Assembly (NCBI RefSeq): GCF_051020975.1
Contig: NW_027478160.1
Location: forward strand, 19,242,001 to 19,306,000
DNA: 64,000 bases
Reading direction: 5' to 3'
Source of the DNA: Osmia lignaria lignaria
Lineage: Eukaryota; Arthropoda; Insecta; Hymenoptera; Megachilidae
Under the pieces are notes generated by a model. The model ran no database searches, had not been told where the DNA came from, and saw nothing but the letters and a program-made list of their open reading frames with translations. A program made the translations under genes and the position numbers. Shown here one piece after another: positions 1 through 9,900 of the stretch; the stretch's first letter is position 1, and each line of letters starts with the position of its first letter.

Positions 1-185
1 GGGCCACGGTGTTTCTGTATCTCTATTATGTTGGTGCGGCTTCGGAACTTTTAAATATCTCGATATATCTCGAAAACTACGCTTCTGATCAAAAAATATC
101 ATAGAACATAACTTGTAGGAGACATAATTCTCTACAAAAAAGGTCTCTTAACATTTTGCCATAGCTCGCTTCGTTTCCGAGATAT
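1..185 (+). repeat. Partial class B monomer at left window edge
   Basis: These are the last 185 bases of a monomer cut by the window start. It has the class B tail TCTCGAAAAC, cgcttctgatc and the linker acttgtaggagacata. The same stretch recurs at 5153-5337, one 16-monomer distance (5,152 bp) away, so the left-hand HOR extends off the window. Confidence 0.93.
113..137. repeat. Inverted repeat in class B linker
   Basis: TTGTAG(G)AGA at 113-122 can pair with TCTCTACAA at 129-137. This gives nine base pairs with one bulged G and a 6-base loop (CATAAT). It recurs in class B linkers with the acttgtaggagacata form. The A-type linker keeps only GTAG/CTAC, so the dyad is linker-type specific. Whether it extrudes as a cruciform is inference. 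Confidence 0.7.
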
Positions 186-227
186 TTGCAGATATATCTC
201 AAGGGAAGGGGCCTGACGGACATATTT
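152..227 (+). repeat. Internal duplication within the monomer, longer copy
   Basis: This segment aligns with 282-337 of the same region. Shared blocks in order are cattttgcc/catttgc, agctcgc, tgcagatttatctcaa/tgcagagttatctcaa (using the commonest variants), then a-gggaaggggcc/a-agaaaggggcc, acgg and tttc. The 19-base core TATCTCAAGGGAAGGGGCC (195-213) matches the common form of the second core at 17 of 19 positions. The longer copy holds about 12 extra bases (cgtttccgagat region) between agctcgc and tgcaga. I read this as an ancient duplication that helped build the present 322-bp unit. Confidence 0.65.
179..200. repeat. Inverted repeat across the chosen monomer junction
   Basis: GAGATAT at 179-185 is the exact reverse complement of ATATCTC at 194-200, with an 8-base spacer. 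In copies reading cagatttatctc in place of cagatatatctc the arms shorten to 6 bp. The element recurs once per monomer, so the array has a regularly spaced weak dyad every 322 bp. Confidence 0.7.
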
Positions 228-235
228 CGAGATAT

Positions 236-259
236 TTCTTCTTCTTGTTGTTCTTCTTC
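236..259 (+). repeat. TTC/TTG trinucleotide tract
   Basis: Eight triplets (three TTC, two TTG, three TTC) form a polypyrimidine-rich stretch that recurs in every monomer. Copies show point changes only: TCG for the first TTG in B1, TTT for a TTC in some B1 copies, and TCC or GATG changes in the right flank. I saw no gain or loss of triplets. Confidence 0.85.
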
Positions 260-281
260 TGCACAGCTAAGCTGGAAGTGG

Positions 282-337
282 CATTTGCAGCTCGCAATAG
301 TGCAGAGTTATCTGAAAGAAAGGGGCCACGGTGTTTC
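282..337 (+). repeat. Internal duplication within the monomer, shorter copy
   Basis: Partner of 152-227. The core is at 309-327 (TATCTCAAAGAAAGGGGCC in most monomers; this copy reads TATCTGAAAG). The two cores are 114 bp apart within a monomer and 208 bp apart across the junction, so the monomer is an asymmetric two-part unit. The segment is one of the least variable parts of the monomer across the window. Confidence 0.65.
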
Positions 338-389
338 TGTATCTCTATTATGTTGGTGCGGCTTCGGAACTTTTAAATATCTTGATATA

Positions 390-397
390 TCTCGAGA
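390..397. repeat. Class A palindrome TCTCGAGA
   Basis: An 8-bp perfect palindrome in the class A tail. Class B tails read TCTCGAAA, which destroys it. A few right-flank copies read TCTCTAGA (for example near 62,540 and 62,862). It lies beside GATATATC, another 8-bp palindrome, at 384-391. Confidence 0.8.
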
Positions 398-1151
398 ACT
401 ACGCATCTGATCAAAAAATATCATAGAACATAAAAAGTAGGAAACTTAATTCTCTACAAATAAAGTCTCTTAACATTTTGCCTTAGCTCGCTTCGTTTCC
501 GAGATATTTGCAGATTTATCTCAAGGGAAGGGGCCTGAGGGACATATGTGGAGATATTTCTTCTTCTTGTTGTTCTTCTTCTGCACAGCTAAGCTGGAAG
601 TGGCATTTGCGGCCCGCTCTAGTGCAGAGTTATCTCAAAGAAAGGGGCCACGGTGTTTCTGTATCTCTATTATGTTGGTGCGGCTTCGGAACTTTTAAAT
701 ATCTCGATATATCTCGAAAACTACGCTTCTGATCAAAAAATATCATAGAACATAACTTGTAGGAGACATAATTCTCTACAAAAAAGGTCTCTTAACATTT
801 TGCCATAGCTCGCTTCGTTTCCGAGATATTTGCAGATATATCTCAAGGGAAGGGGCCTGACGGACATATTTCGAGATATTTCTTCTTTTTGTTGTTCTTC
901 TTCTGCACAGCTAAGCTGGAAGTGGCATTTGCAGCTAGCAATAGTGCAGAGTTATCTCAAAGAAAGGGGCCACGGTGTTTCTGTATCTCTATTATGTTGG
1001 TGCGGCTTCGGAACTTTTAAATATCTTGATATATCTCGAGAACTACGCATCTGATCAAAAAATATCATAGAACATAGAAAGTAGGAAACTTAATTCTCTA
1101 CAAAAAAGGTCTCTTAACATTTTGCCATAGCTCGCTTCGTTTCCGAGATAT

Positions 1152-1473
1152 TTGCAGATTTATCTCAAGGGAAGGGGCCTGACGGACATATTTCGAGATA
1201 TTTCTTCTTCTTGTTGTTCTTCTTCTGCACAGCTAAGCTGGAAGTGGCATTTGCGGCTCGCACTAGTGCAGAGTTATCTCAAAGAAAGGGGCCACGGTGT
1301 TTCAGGATCTCTGTTATGTTGGTGCGGCTTCGGAACTTTTAAATATCTCGATATATCTCGAAAACTACGCATCTGATCAAAAAATATCATAGAACATAAA
1401 AAGTAGGAAACTTAATTCTCTACAAAAAAGGTCTCTTAACATTATGCCATAGCTCGCTTCGTTTCCGAGATAT
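1152..1473 (+). repeat. Reference class B monomer (subclass B3)
   Basis: Class B representative. It differs from class A by gcggctcgcactag for gcagctcgcaatag, gtttcaggatctctgttatg for the usual gtttctgtatctctattatg, and the tail ctcgatatatctcgaaaac for cttgatatatctcgagaac. The change to GCACTAGTGC creates a perfect 10-bp palindrome. Its downstream linker is the A-type form, as for B3 copies generally, so the linker does not always follow the body class. Confidence 0.9.
1257..1273. repeat. Class B palindrome GCACTAGTGC with extended arms
   Basis: GCACTAGTGC (1260-1269) is a perfect 10-bp palindrome. With CTC on the left and GAG on the right after one extra A, the dyad becomes CTCGCACTAGTGCAGAG with 8-bp arms and one bulge. 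Class A breaks it (GCAATAGTGC), and A3 breaks it further (GCAATAGAGC). Most class B copies carry the 10-bp core. Confidence 0.8.
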
Positions 1474-1795
1474 TTGCTGATTTATCTCAAGGGAAGGGGC
1501 CTGACGGACATATTTCGAGATATTTCTTCTTCTTGTTGTTCTTCTTCTGCACAGCTAAACTGGAAGTGCCATTTCCAGCTCGCAATAGTGCAGAGTTATC
1601 TCAAAGAAAGGGGCCACGGTGTTTCTGTATCTCTATTATGCTGGTGCGGCTTCGGAACTTTTAAATATCTTGATATATCTCGAGAACTACGCATCTGATC
1701 AAAAAATATCATAGAACATAAAAAGTACGAAACTTAATTCTCTACAACAAAGGTCTCTTAACATTTTGCCATAGCTCGCTTTGTTTCCGAGATAT

Positions 1796-4700
1796 TTGCT
1801 GATTTATCTCAAGGGAAGGGGCCTGACGGACATATTTCGAGATATTTCTTCTTCTCGTTGTTCTTCTTCTGCACAGCTAAGCTGGAAGTGGCATTTGCGG
1901 CCCGCACTAGTGCAGAGTTATCTCAAAGAAAGGGGCCACGGTGTTTCTGTATCTCTATTATGTTGGTGCGGCTTCGGAACTTTTAAATATCTCGATATAT
2001 CTCGAAAACTACGCTTCTGATCAAAAAATATCATAGAACATAGCTTGTAGGAGACATAATTCTCTACAAAAAAGGTCTCTTAACATTTTGCCATAGCTCG
2101 CTTCGTTTCCGAGATATTTGCAGATATATCTCAAGGGAAGGGGCCTGACGGACATATTTCGAGATATTTCTTCTTCTTGTTGTTCTTCTTCTGCACAGCT
2201 AAACTGGAAGTGGCATTTCCAGCTCGCAATAGAGCAGAGTTATCTGAAAGAAAGGGGCCACGGTGTTTCTGTATCTCTATTATGTTGGTGCGGCTTCGGA
2301 ACTTTTAAATATCTTGATATATCTCGAGAACTACGCATCTGATCAAAAAATATCATAGAACATAAAAAGTAGGAAACATAATTCTCTACAAAAAAGGTCT
2401 CTTAACATTTTGCCATAGCTCGCTTCGTTTCCGAGATATTTGCAGATTTATCTCAAGGGAAGGGGCCTGACGGACATATTTCGAGATATTTCTTCTTCTT
2501 GTTGTTCTTCTTCTGCACAGCTAAGCTGGAAGTGGCATTTGCGGCTCGCACTAGTGCAGAGTTATCTCAAAGAAAGGGGCCACGGTGTTTCTGGATCTCT
2601 ATTATGTTGGTGCGGCTTCCGAACTTTTAAATATCTTGATATATCTCGAGAACTACGCATCTGATCAAAAAATATCATAGAACATAAAAAGTAGGAAACT
2701 TAATTCTCTACAAAAAAGGTCTCTTAACATTATGCCATAGCTCGCTTCGTTTCCGAGATATTTGCTGATTTATCTCAAGGGAAGGGGCCTGACGGACATA
2801 TTTCGAGATATATCTTCTTCTTGTTGTTCTTCTTCTGCACAGCTAAGCTGGAAGTGGCATTTGCAGCTCGCAATAGTGCAGAGTTATCTCAAAGAAAGGG
2901 GCCACGGTGTTTCTGTATCTCTATTATGTTGGTGCGGCTTCGGAACTTTTAAATATCTTGATATATCTCGAGAAGTACGCATCTGATCAAAAAATATCAT
3001 AGAACGTAGAAAGTAGGAAACTTAATTCTCTACAAAAATGGTCTCTTAACATTTTGCCATAGCTCGCTTCGTTTCCGAGATATTTGCAGATTTATCTCAA
3101 GGGAAGGGGCCTGACGGACATATTTCGAGATATTTCTTCTTCTTGTTGTTCTTCTTCTGCACAGCTAAGCTGGAAGTGGCATTTGCGGCTCGCACTAGTG
3201 CAGAGTTATCTCAAAGAAAGGGGCCACGGTGTTTCAGGATCTCTGTTATGTTGGTGCGGCTTCGGAACTTTTAAATATCTCGATATATCTCGAAAACTAC
3301 GCATCTGATCAAAAAATATCATAGAACATAAAAAGTAGGAAACTTAATTCTCTACAAAAAAGGTCTCTTAACATTATGCCATAGCTCGCTTCGTTTCCGA
3401 GATATTTGCTGATTTATCTCAAGGGAAGGGGCCTGACGGACATATTTCGAGATATTTCTTCTTCTTGTTGTTCTTCTTCTGCACAGCTAAACTGGAAGTG
3501 GCATTTCCAGCTCGCAATAGTGCAGAGTTATCTCAAAGAAAGGGGCCACGGTGTTTCTGTATCTCTATTATGCTGGTGCGGCTTCGGAACTTTTAAATAT
3601 CTTGATATATCTCGAGAACTACGCATCTGATCAAAAAATATCATAGAACATAAAAAGTACGAAACTTAATTCTCTACAACAAAGGTCTCTTAACATTTTG
3701 CCATAGCTCGCTTTGTTTCCGAGATATTTGCCGATTTATCTCAAGGGAAGGGGCCTGACGGACATATTTCGAGATATTTCTTCTTCTCGTTGTTCTTCTT
3801 CTGCACAGCTAAGCTGGAAGTGGCATTTGCGGCCCGCACTAGTGCAGAGTTATCTCAAAGAAAGGGGCCACGGTGTTTCTGTATCTCTATTATGTTGGTG
3901 CGGCTTCGGAACTTTTAAATATCTCGATATATCTCGAAAACTACGCTTCTGATCAAAAAATATCATAGAACATAACTTGTAGGAGACATAATTCTCTACA
4001 AAAAAGGTCTCTTAACATTTTGCCATAGCTCGCTTCGTTTCCGAGATATTTGCAGATTTATCTCGAGGGAAGGGGCCTGACGGACATATTTCGAGATATT
4101 TCTTCTTCTTGTTGTTCTTCTTCTGCACAGCTAAGCTGGAAGTGGCTTTTGCGGCTCGCACTAGTGCAGAGTTATCTCAAAGAAAGGGGCCACGGTGTTT
4201 CTGTATCTCTATTATGTTGGTGCGGCTTCGGAACTTTTAAATATCTCGATATATCTCGAGAACTACGCATCTGATCAAAAAATATCATAGAACATAAAAA
4301 GTAGGAAACTTAATTCTCTACAAAAAAGGTCTCTTAACATTTTGCCATAGCTCGCTTCGTTTCCGAGATATTTGCATATTTATCTCAAGGGAAGGGGCCT
4401 GACGGACATATTTCGAGATATTTCTTCTTCTTGTTGTTCTTCTTCTGCACAGCTAAACTGGAAGTGGCATTTCCAGCTCGCAATAGTGCAGAGTTATCTC
4501 AAAGAAAGGGGCCACGGTGCTTCTGTATCTCTATTATGTTGGTGCGGCTTCGGAACTTTTAAATATCTTGATATATCTCGAGAACTACGCATCTGATCAA
4601 AAAATATCATAGAACATAAAAAGTAGGAAACTTAATTCTCTACAAATAAAGTCTCTTAACATTTTGCCTTAGCTCGCTTCGTTTCCGAGATATTTGCAGA

Positions 4701-5152
4701 TTTATCTCAAGGGAAGGGGCCTGAGGGACATATGTGGAGATATTTCTTCTTCTTGTTGTTCTTCTTCTGCACAGCTAAGCTGGAAGTGGCATTTGCGGCC
4801 CGCACTAGTGCAGAGTTATCTCAAAGAAAGGGGCCACGGTGTTTCTGTATCTCTATTATGTTGGTGCGGCTTCGGAACTTTTAAATATCTCGATATATCT
4901 CGAAAACTACGCTTCTGATCAAAAAATATCATAGAACATAACTTGTAGGAGACATAATTCTCTACAAAAAAGGTCTCTTAACATTTTGCCATAGCTCGCT
5001 TCGTTTCCGAGATATTTGCAGATATATCTCAAGGGAAGGGGCCTGACGGACATATTTCGAGATATTTCTTCTTCTTGTTGTTCTTCTTCTGCACAGCTAA
5101 GCTGGAAGTGGCATTTGCAGCTCGCAATAGTGCAGAGTTATCTGAAAGAAAG
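1796..5152. repeat. Mixed monomers between the two 16-mer-spaced segments
   Basis: Order by start: B1 1796, A3 2118, B2 with A tail 2440, A1 with gagaagtacgc 2762, B3 3084, A2 3406, B1 3728, B4 with A tail 4050, A2 4372 (tgcatattt and gtgcttctg are seen only here), B with gggacatatgtggag 4694, A1 with B tail 5016. The run 2762-4049 is the recurring cassette A1/B3/A2 followed by B1. The gggacatatgtggag marker at 4694 and again at 5660 shows a local 3-monomer (966 bp) duplication. Confidence 0.75.
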
Positions 5153-6932
5153 GGGCCACGGTGTTTCTGTATCTCTATTATGTTGGTGCGGCTTCGGAAC
5201 TTTTAAATATCTCGATATATCTCGAAAACTACGCTTCTGATCAAAAAATATCATAGAACATAACTTGTAGGAGACATAATTCTCTACAAAAAAGGTCTCT
5301 TAACATTTTGCCATAGCTCGCTTCGTTTCCGAGATATTTGCAGATATATCTCAAGGGAAGGGGCCTGACGGACATATTTCGAGATATTTCTTCTTCTTGT
5401 TGTTCTTCTTCTGCACAGCTAAGCTGGAAGTGGCATTTGCAGCTCGCAATAGTGCAGAGTTATCTGAAAGAAAGGGGCCACGGTGTTTCTGTATCTCTAT
5501 TATGTTGGTGCGGCTTCGGAACTTTTAAATATCTTGATATATCTCGAGAACTACGCATCTGATCAAAAAATATCATAGAACATAAAAAGTAGGAAACTTA
5601 ATTCTCTACAAATAAAGTCTCTTAACATTTTGCCTTAGCTCGCTTCGTTTCCGAGATATTTGCAGATTTATCTCAAGGGAAGGGGCCTGAGGGACATATG
5701 TGGAGATATTTCTTCTTCTTGTTGTTCTTCTTCTGCACAGCTAAGCTGGAAGTGGCATTTGCGGCCCGCTCTAGTGCAGAGTTATCTCAAAGAAAGGGGC
5801 CACGGTGTTTCTGTATCTCTATTATGTTGGTGCGGCTTCGGAACTTTTAAATATCTCGATATATCTCGAAAACTACGCTTCTGATCAAAAAATATCATAG
5901 AACATAACTTGTAGGAGACATAATTCTCTACAAAAAAGGTCTCTTAACATTTTGCCATAGCTCGCTTCGTTTCCGAGATATTTGCAGATATATCTCAAGG
6001 GAAGGGGCCTGACGGACATATTTCGAGATATTTCTTCTTTTTGTTGTTCTTCTTCTGCACAGCTAAGCTGGAAGTGGCATTTGCAGCTAGCAATAGTGCA
6101 GAGTTATCTCAAAGAAAGGGGCCACGGTGTTTCTGTATCTCTATTATGTTGGTGCGGCTTCGGAACTTTTAAATATCTTGATATATCTCGAGAACTACGC
6201 ATCTGATCAAAAAATATCATAGAACATAGAAAGTAGGAAACTTAATTCTCTACAAAAAAGGTCTCTTAACATTTTGCCATAGCTCGCTTCGTTTCCGAGA
6301 TATTTGCAGATTTATCTCAAGGGAAGGGGCCTGACGGACATATTTCGAGATATTTCTTCTTCTTGTTGTTCTTCTTCTGCACAGCTAAGCTGGAAGTGGC
6401 ATTTGCGGCTCGCACTAGTGCAGAGTTATCTCAAAGAAAGGGGCCACGGTGTTTCAGGATCTCTGTTATGTTGGTGCGGCTTCGGAACTTTTAAATATCT
6501 CGATATATCTCGAAAACTACGCATCTGATCAAAAAATATCATAGAACATAAAAAGTAGGAAACTTAATTCTCTACAAAAAAGGTCTCTTAACATTATGCC
6601 ATAGCTCGCTTCGTTTCCGAGATATTTGCTGATTTATCTCAAGGGAAGGGGCCTGACGGACATATTTCGAGATATTTCTTCTTCTTGTTGTTCTTCTTCT
6701 GCACAGCTAAACTGGAAGTGGCATTTCCAGCTCGCAATAGTGCAGAGTTATCTCAAAGAAAGGGGCCACGGTGTTTCTGTATCTCTATTATGCTGGTGCG
6801 GCTTCGGAACTTTTAAATATCTTGATATATCTCGAGAACTACGCATCTGATCAAAAAATATCATAGAACATAAAAAGTACGAAACTTAATTCTCTACAAC
6901 AAAGGTCTCTTAACATTTTGCCATAGCTCGCT
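5153..6932. repeat. 16-mer-spaced HOR segment, second copy
   Basis: Partner of 1-1780, with the same uncommon markers in the same order at +5,152 bp. It runs into the next 16-mer block, which begins at the A2 monomer 6626. Confidence 0.8.
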
Positions 6933-9900
6933 TTGTTTCCGAGATATTTGCCGATTTATCTCAAGGGAAGGGGCCTGACGGACATATTTCGAGATATTTC
7001 TTCTTCTCGTTGTTCTTCTTCTGCACAGCTAAGCTGGAAGTGGCATTTGCGGCCCGCACTAGTGCAGAGTTATCTCAAAGAAAGGGGCCACGGTGTTTCT
7101 GTATCTCTATTATGTTGGTGCGGCTTCGGAACTTTTAAATATCTCGATATATCTCGAAAACTACGCTTCTGATCAAAAAATATCATAGAACATAACTTGT
7201 AGGAGACATAATTCTCTACAAAAAAGGTCTCTTAACATTTTGCCATAGCTCGCTTCGTTTCCGAGATATTTGCAGATATATCTCAAGGGAAGGGGCCTGA
7301 CGGACATATTTCGAGATACTTCTTCTTCTTGTTGTTCTTCTTCTGCACAGCTAAGCTGGAAGTGGCATTTGCAGCTCGCAATAGTGCAGAGTTATCTCAA
7401 AGAAAGGGGCCACGGTGTTTCTGTATCTCTATTATGCTGGTGCGGCTTCGGAACTTTTAAATATCTTGATATATCTCGAGAACTACGCATCTGATCAAAA
7501 AATATCATAGAACATAAAAAGTACGAAACTTAATTCTCTACAACAAAGGTCTCTTAACATTTTGCCATAGCTCGCTTTGTTTCCGAGATATTTGCCGATT
7601 TATCTCAAGGGAAGGGGCCTGACGGACATATTTCGAGATATTTCTTCTTCTCGTTGTTCTTCTTCTGCACAGCTAAGCTGGAAGTGGCATTTGCGGCCCG
7701 CACTAGTGCAGAGTTATCTCAAAGAAAGGGGCCACGGTGTTTCTGTATCTCTATTATATTGGTGCGGCTTCGGAACTTTTAAATATCTCGATATATCTCG
7801 AAAACTACGCTTCTGATCAAAAAATATCATAGAACATAACTTGTAGGAGACATAATTCTCTACAAAAAAGGTCTCTTAACATTTTGCCATAGCTCGCTTC
7901 GTTTCCGAGATATTTGCAGATATATCTCAAGGGAAGGGGCCTGACGGACATATTTCGAGATATTTCTTCTTCTTGTTGTTCTTCTTCTGCACAGCTAAAC
8001 TGGAAGTGGCATTTCCAGCTCGCAATAGAGCAGAGTTATCTGAAAGAAAGGGGCCACGGTGTTTCTGTATCTCTATTATGTTGGTGCGGCTTCGGAACTT
8101 TTAAATATCTTGATATATCTCGAGAACTACGCATCTGATCAAAAAATATCATAGAACATAAAAAGTAGGAAACTTAATTCTCTACAAAAAAGGTCTCTTA
8201 ACATTTTGCCATAGCTCGCTTCGTTTCCGAGATATTTGCAGATTTATCTCAAGGGAAGGGGCCTGACGGACATATTTCGAGATATTTCTTCTTCTTGTTG
8301 TTCTTCTTCTGCACAGCTAAGCTGGAAGTGGCATTTGCGGCTCGCACTAGTGCAGAGTTATCTCAAAGAAAGGGGCCACGGTGTTTCTGGATCTCTATTA
8401 TGTTGGTGCGGCTTCCGAACTTTTAAATATCTCGATATATCTCGAAAACTACGCTTCTGATCAAAAAATATCATAGAACATGAGTTGTAGGAAACATAAT
8501 TCTCTACAAAAAAGGTCTCTTAACATTTTGCCATAGCTCGTTTCGTTTCCGAGATATTTGCAGATATATCTCAAGGGAAGGTGCCTGACGGACATATTTC
8601 GAGATATTTCTTCTTCTTGTTGTTCTTCTTCTGCACAGCTAAACTGGAAGTGGCATTTCCAGCTCGCAATAGTGCAGAGTTATCTCAAAGAAAGGGGCCA
8701 CGGTGTTTCTGTATCTCTATTATGTTGGTGCGGCTTCGGAACTTTTAAATATCTTGATATATCTCGAGAACTACGCATCTGATTAAAAAATATCATAGAA
8801 CATAAAAAGTAGGAAACTTAATTCTCTACAAAAAAGGTCTCTTAACATTATGCCATAGCTCGCTTCGTTTCCGAGATATTTGCTGATTTATCTCAAGGGA
8901 AGGGGCCTGACGGACATATTTCGAGATATTTCTTCTTCTTGTTGTTCTTCTTCTGCACAGCTAAGCTGGAAGTGGCATTTGCAGCTCGCAATAGTGCAGA
9001 GTTATATCAAAGAAAGGGGCCACGGTGTTTCTGTATCTCTATTATGTTGGTGCGGCTTCGGAACTTTTAAATATCTTGATATATCTCGAGAAGTACGCAT
9101 CTGATCAAAAAATATCATAGAACATAGAAAGTAGGAAACTTAATTCTCTACAAAAAAGGTCTCTTAACATTTTGCCATAGCTCGCTTCGTTTCCGAGATA
9201 TTTGCAGATTTATCTCAAGGGAAGGGGCCTGACGGACATATTTCGAGATATTTCTTCTTCTTGTTGTTCTTCTTCTGCACAGCTAAGCTGGAAGTGGCAT
9301 TTGCGGCTCGCACTAGTGCAGAGTTATCTCAAAGAAAGGGGCCACGGTGTTTCAGGATCTCTGTTATGTTGGTGCGGCTTCGGAACTTTTAAATATCTCG
9401 ATATATCTCGAAAACTACGCATCTGATCAAAAAATATCATAGAACATAAAAAGTAGGAAACTTAATTCTCTACAAAAAAGGTCTCTTAACATTATGCCAT
9501 AGCTCGCTTCGTTTCCGAGATATTTGCTGATTTATCTCAAGGGAAGGGGCCTGACGGACATATTTCGAGATATTTCTTCTTCTTGTTGTTCTTCTTCTGC
9601 ACAGCTAAACTGGAAGTGGCATTTCCAGCTCGCAATAGTGCAGAGTTATCTCAAAGAAAGGGGCCACGGTGTTTCTGTATCTCTATTATGCTGGTGCGGC
9701 TTCGGAACTTTTAAATATCTTGATATATCTCGAGAACTACGCATCTGATCAAAAAATATCATAGAACATAAAAAGTACGAAACTTAATTCTCTACAACAA
9801 AGGTCTCTTAACATTTTGCCATAGCTCGCTTTGTTTCCGAGATATTTGCTGATTTATCTCAAGGGAAGGGGCCTGACGGACATATTTCGAGATATTTCTT

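Larger units (their letters stand above)
186..507 (+). repeat. Reference class A monomer (subclass A1)
   Basis: First complete monomer, used here as the coordinate reference. Landmarks in order: dyad 179-200 spanning the junction with the previous copy; first copy of the internal repeat core at 195-213; TTC/TTG tract 236-259; class A variant GCAATAGTGC at about 294-303; second internal repeat core 309-327; palindrome TCTCGAGA at 390-397; A6 tract 413-418; class A linker aaaaagtaggaaactta. It contains 11 CpG dinucleotides by my count. The linker carries aaataaag where most copies have aaaaaagg. Confidence 0.93.
1..1780. repeat. 16-mer-spaced HOR segment, left copy
   Basis: This stretch matches 5153-6932 at a distance of 5,152 bp (16 monomers). 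Shared uncommon markers support copying of the block: gggacatatgtggag and ggcccgctctag (monomer 508), ttctttttgttg and gcagctagcaat (monomer 830), then a B3 monomer. One visible difference is gtgccatttcc at about 1566-1576 against gtggcatttcc in the partner. The match weakens after the following B1 copy. Confidence 0.8.

Noticed and set aside
186..410. A 74-codon open frame starting at TTG, repeated in almost every monomer
   Set aside because: Nearly all copies start at TTG, not ATG (only 60078, 60723, 61367 and 63299 have ATG). The class-defining differences are mostly amino-acid-changing, and 322 is not a multiple of three, so copies cannot join in frame. Stops or a frameshift break it at 11456, 54282, 55248, 56214, 57180, 58146, 59112, 60400 and 62333 with no other sign of loss. 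Homogenisation alone keeps the frame open. No known domain is visible.
1796..2020. Slightly longer 79- or 84-codon frames in B1-start copies and at 36864
   Set aside because: The extra codons come from cttcg to ctttg creating another TTG, and from gccatag to gccagag removing a stop. These are point variants of the same satellite and not alternative genes.
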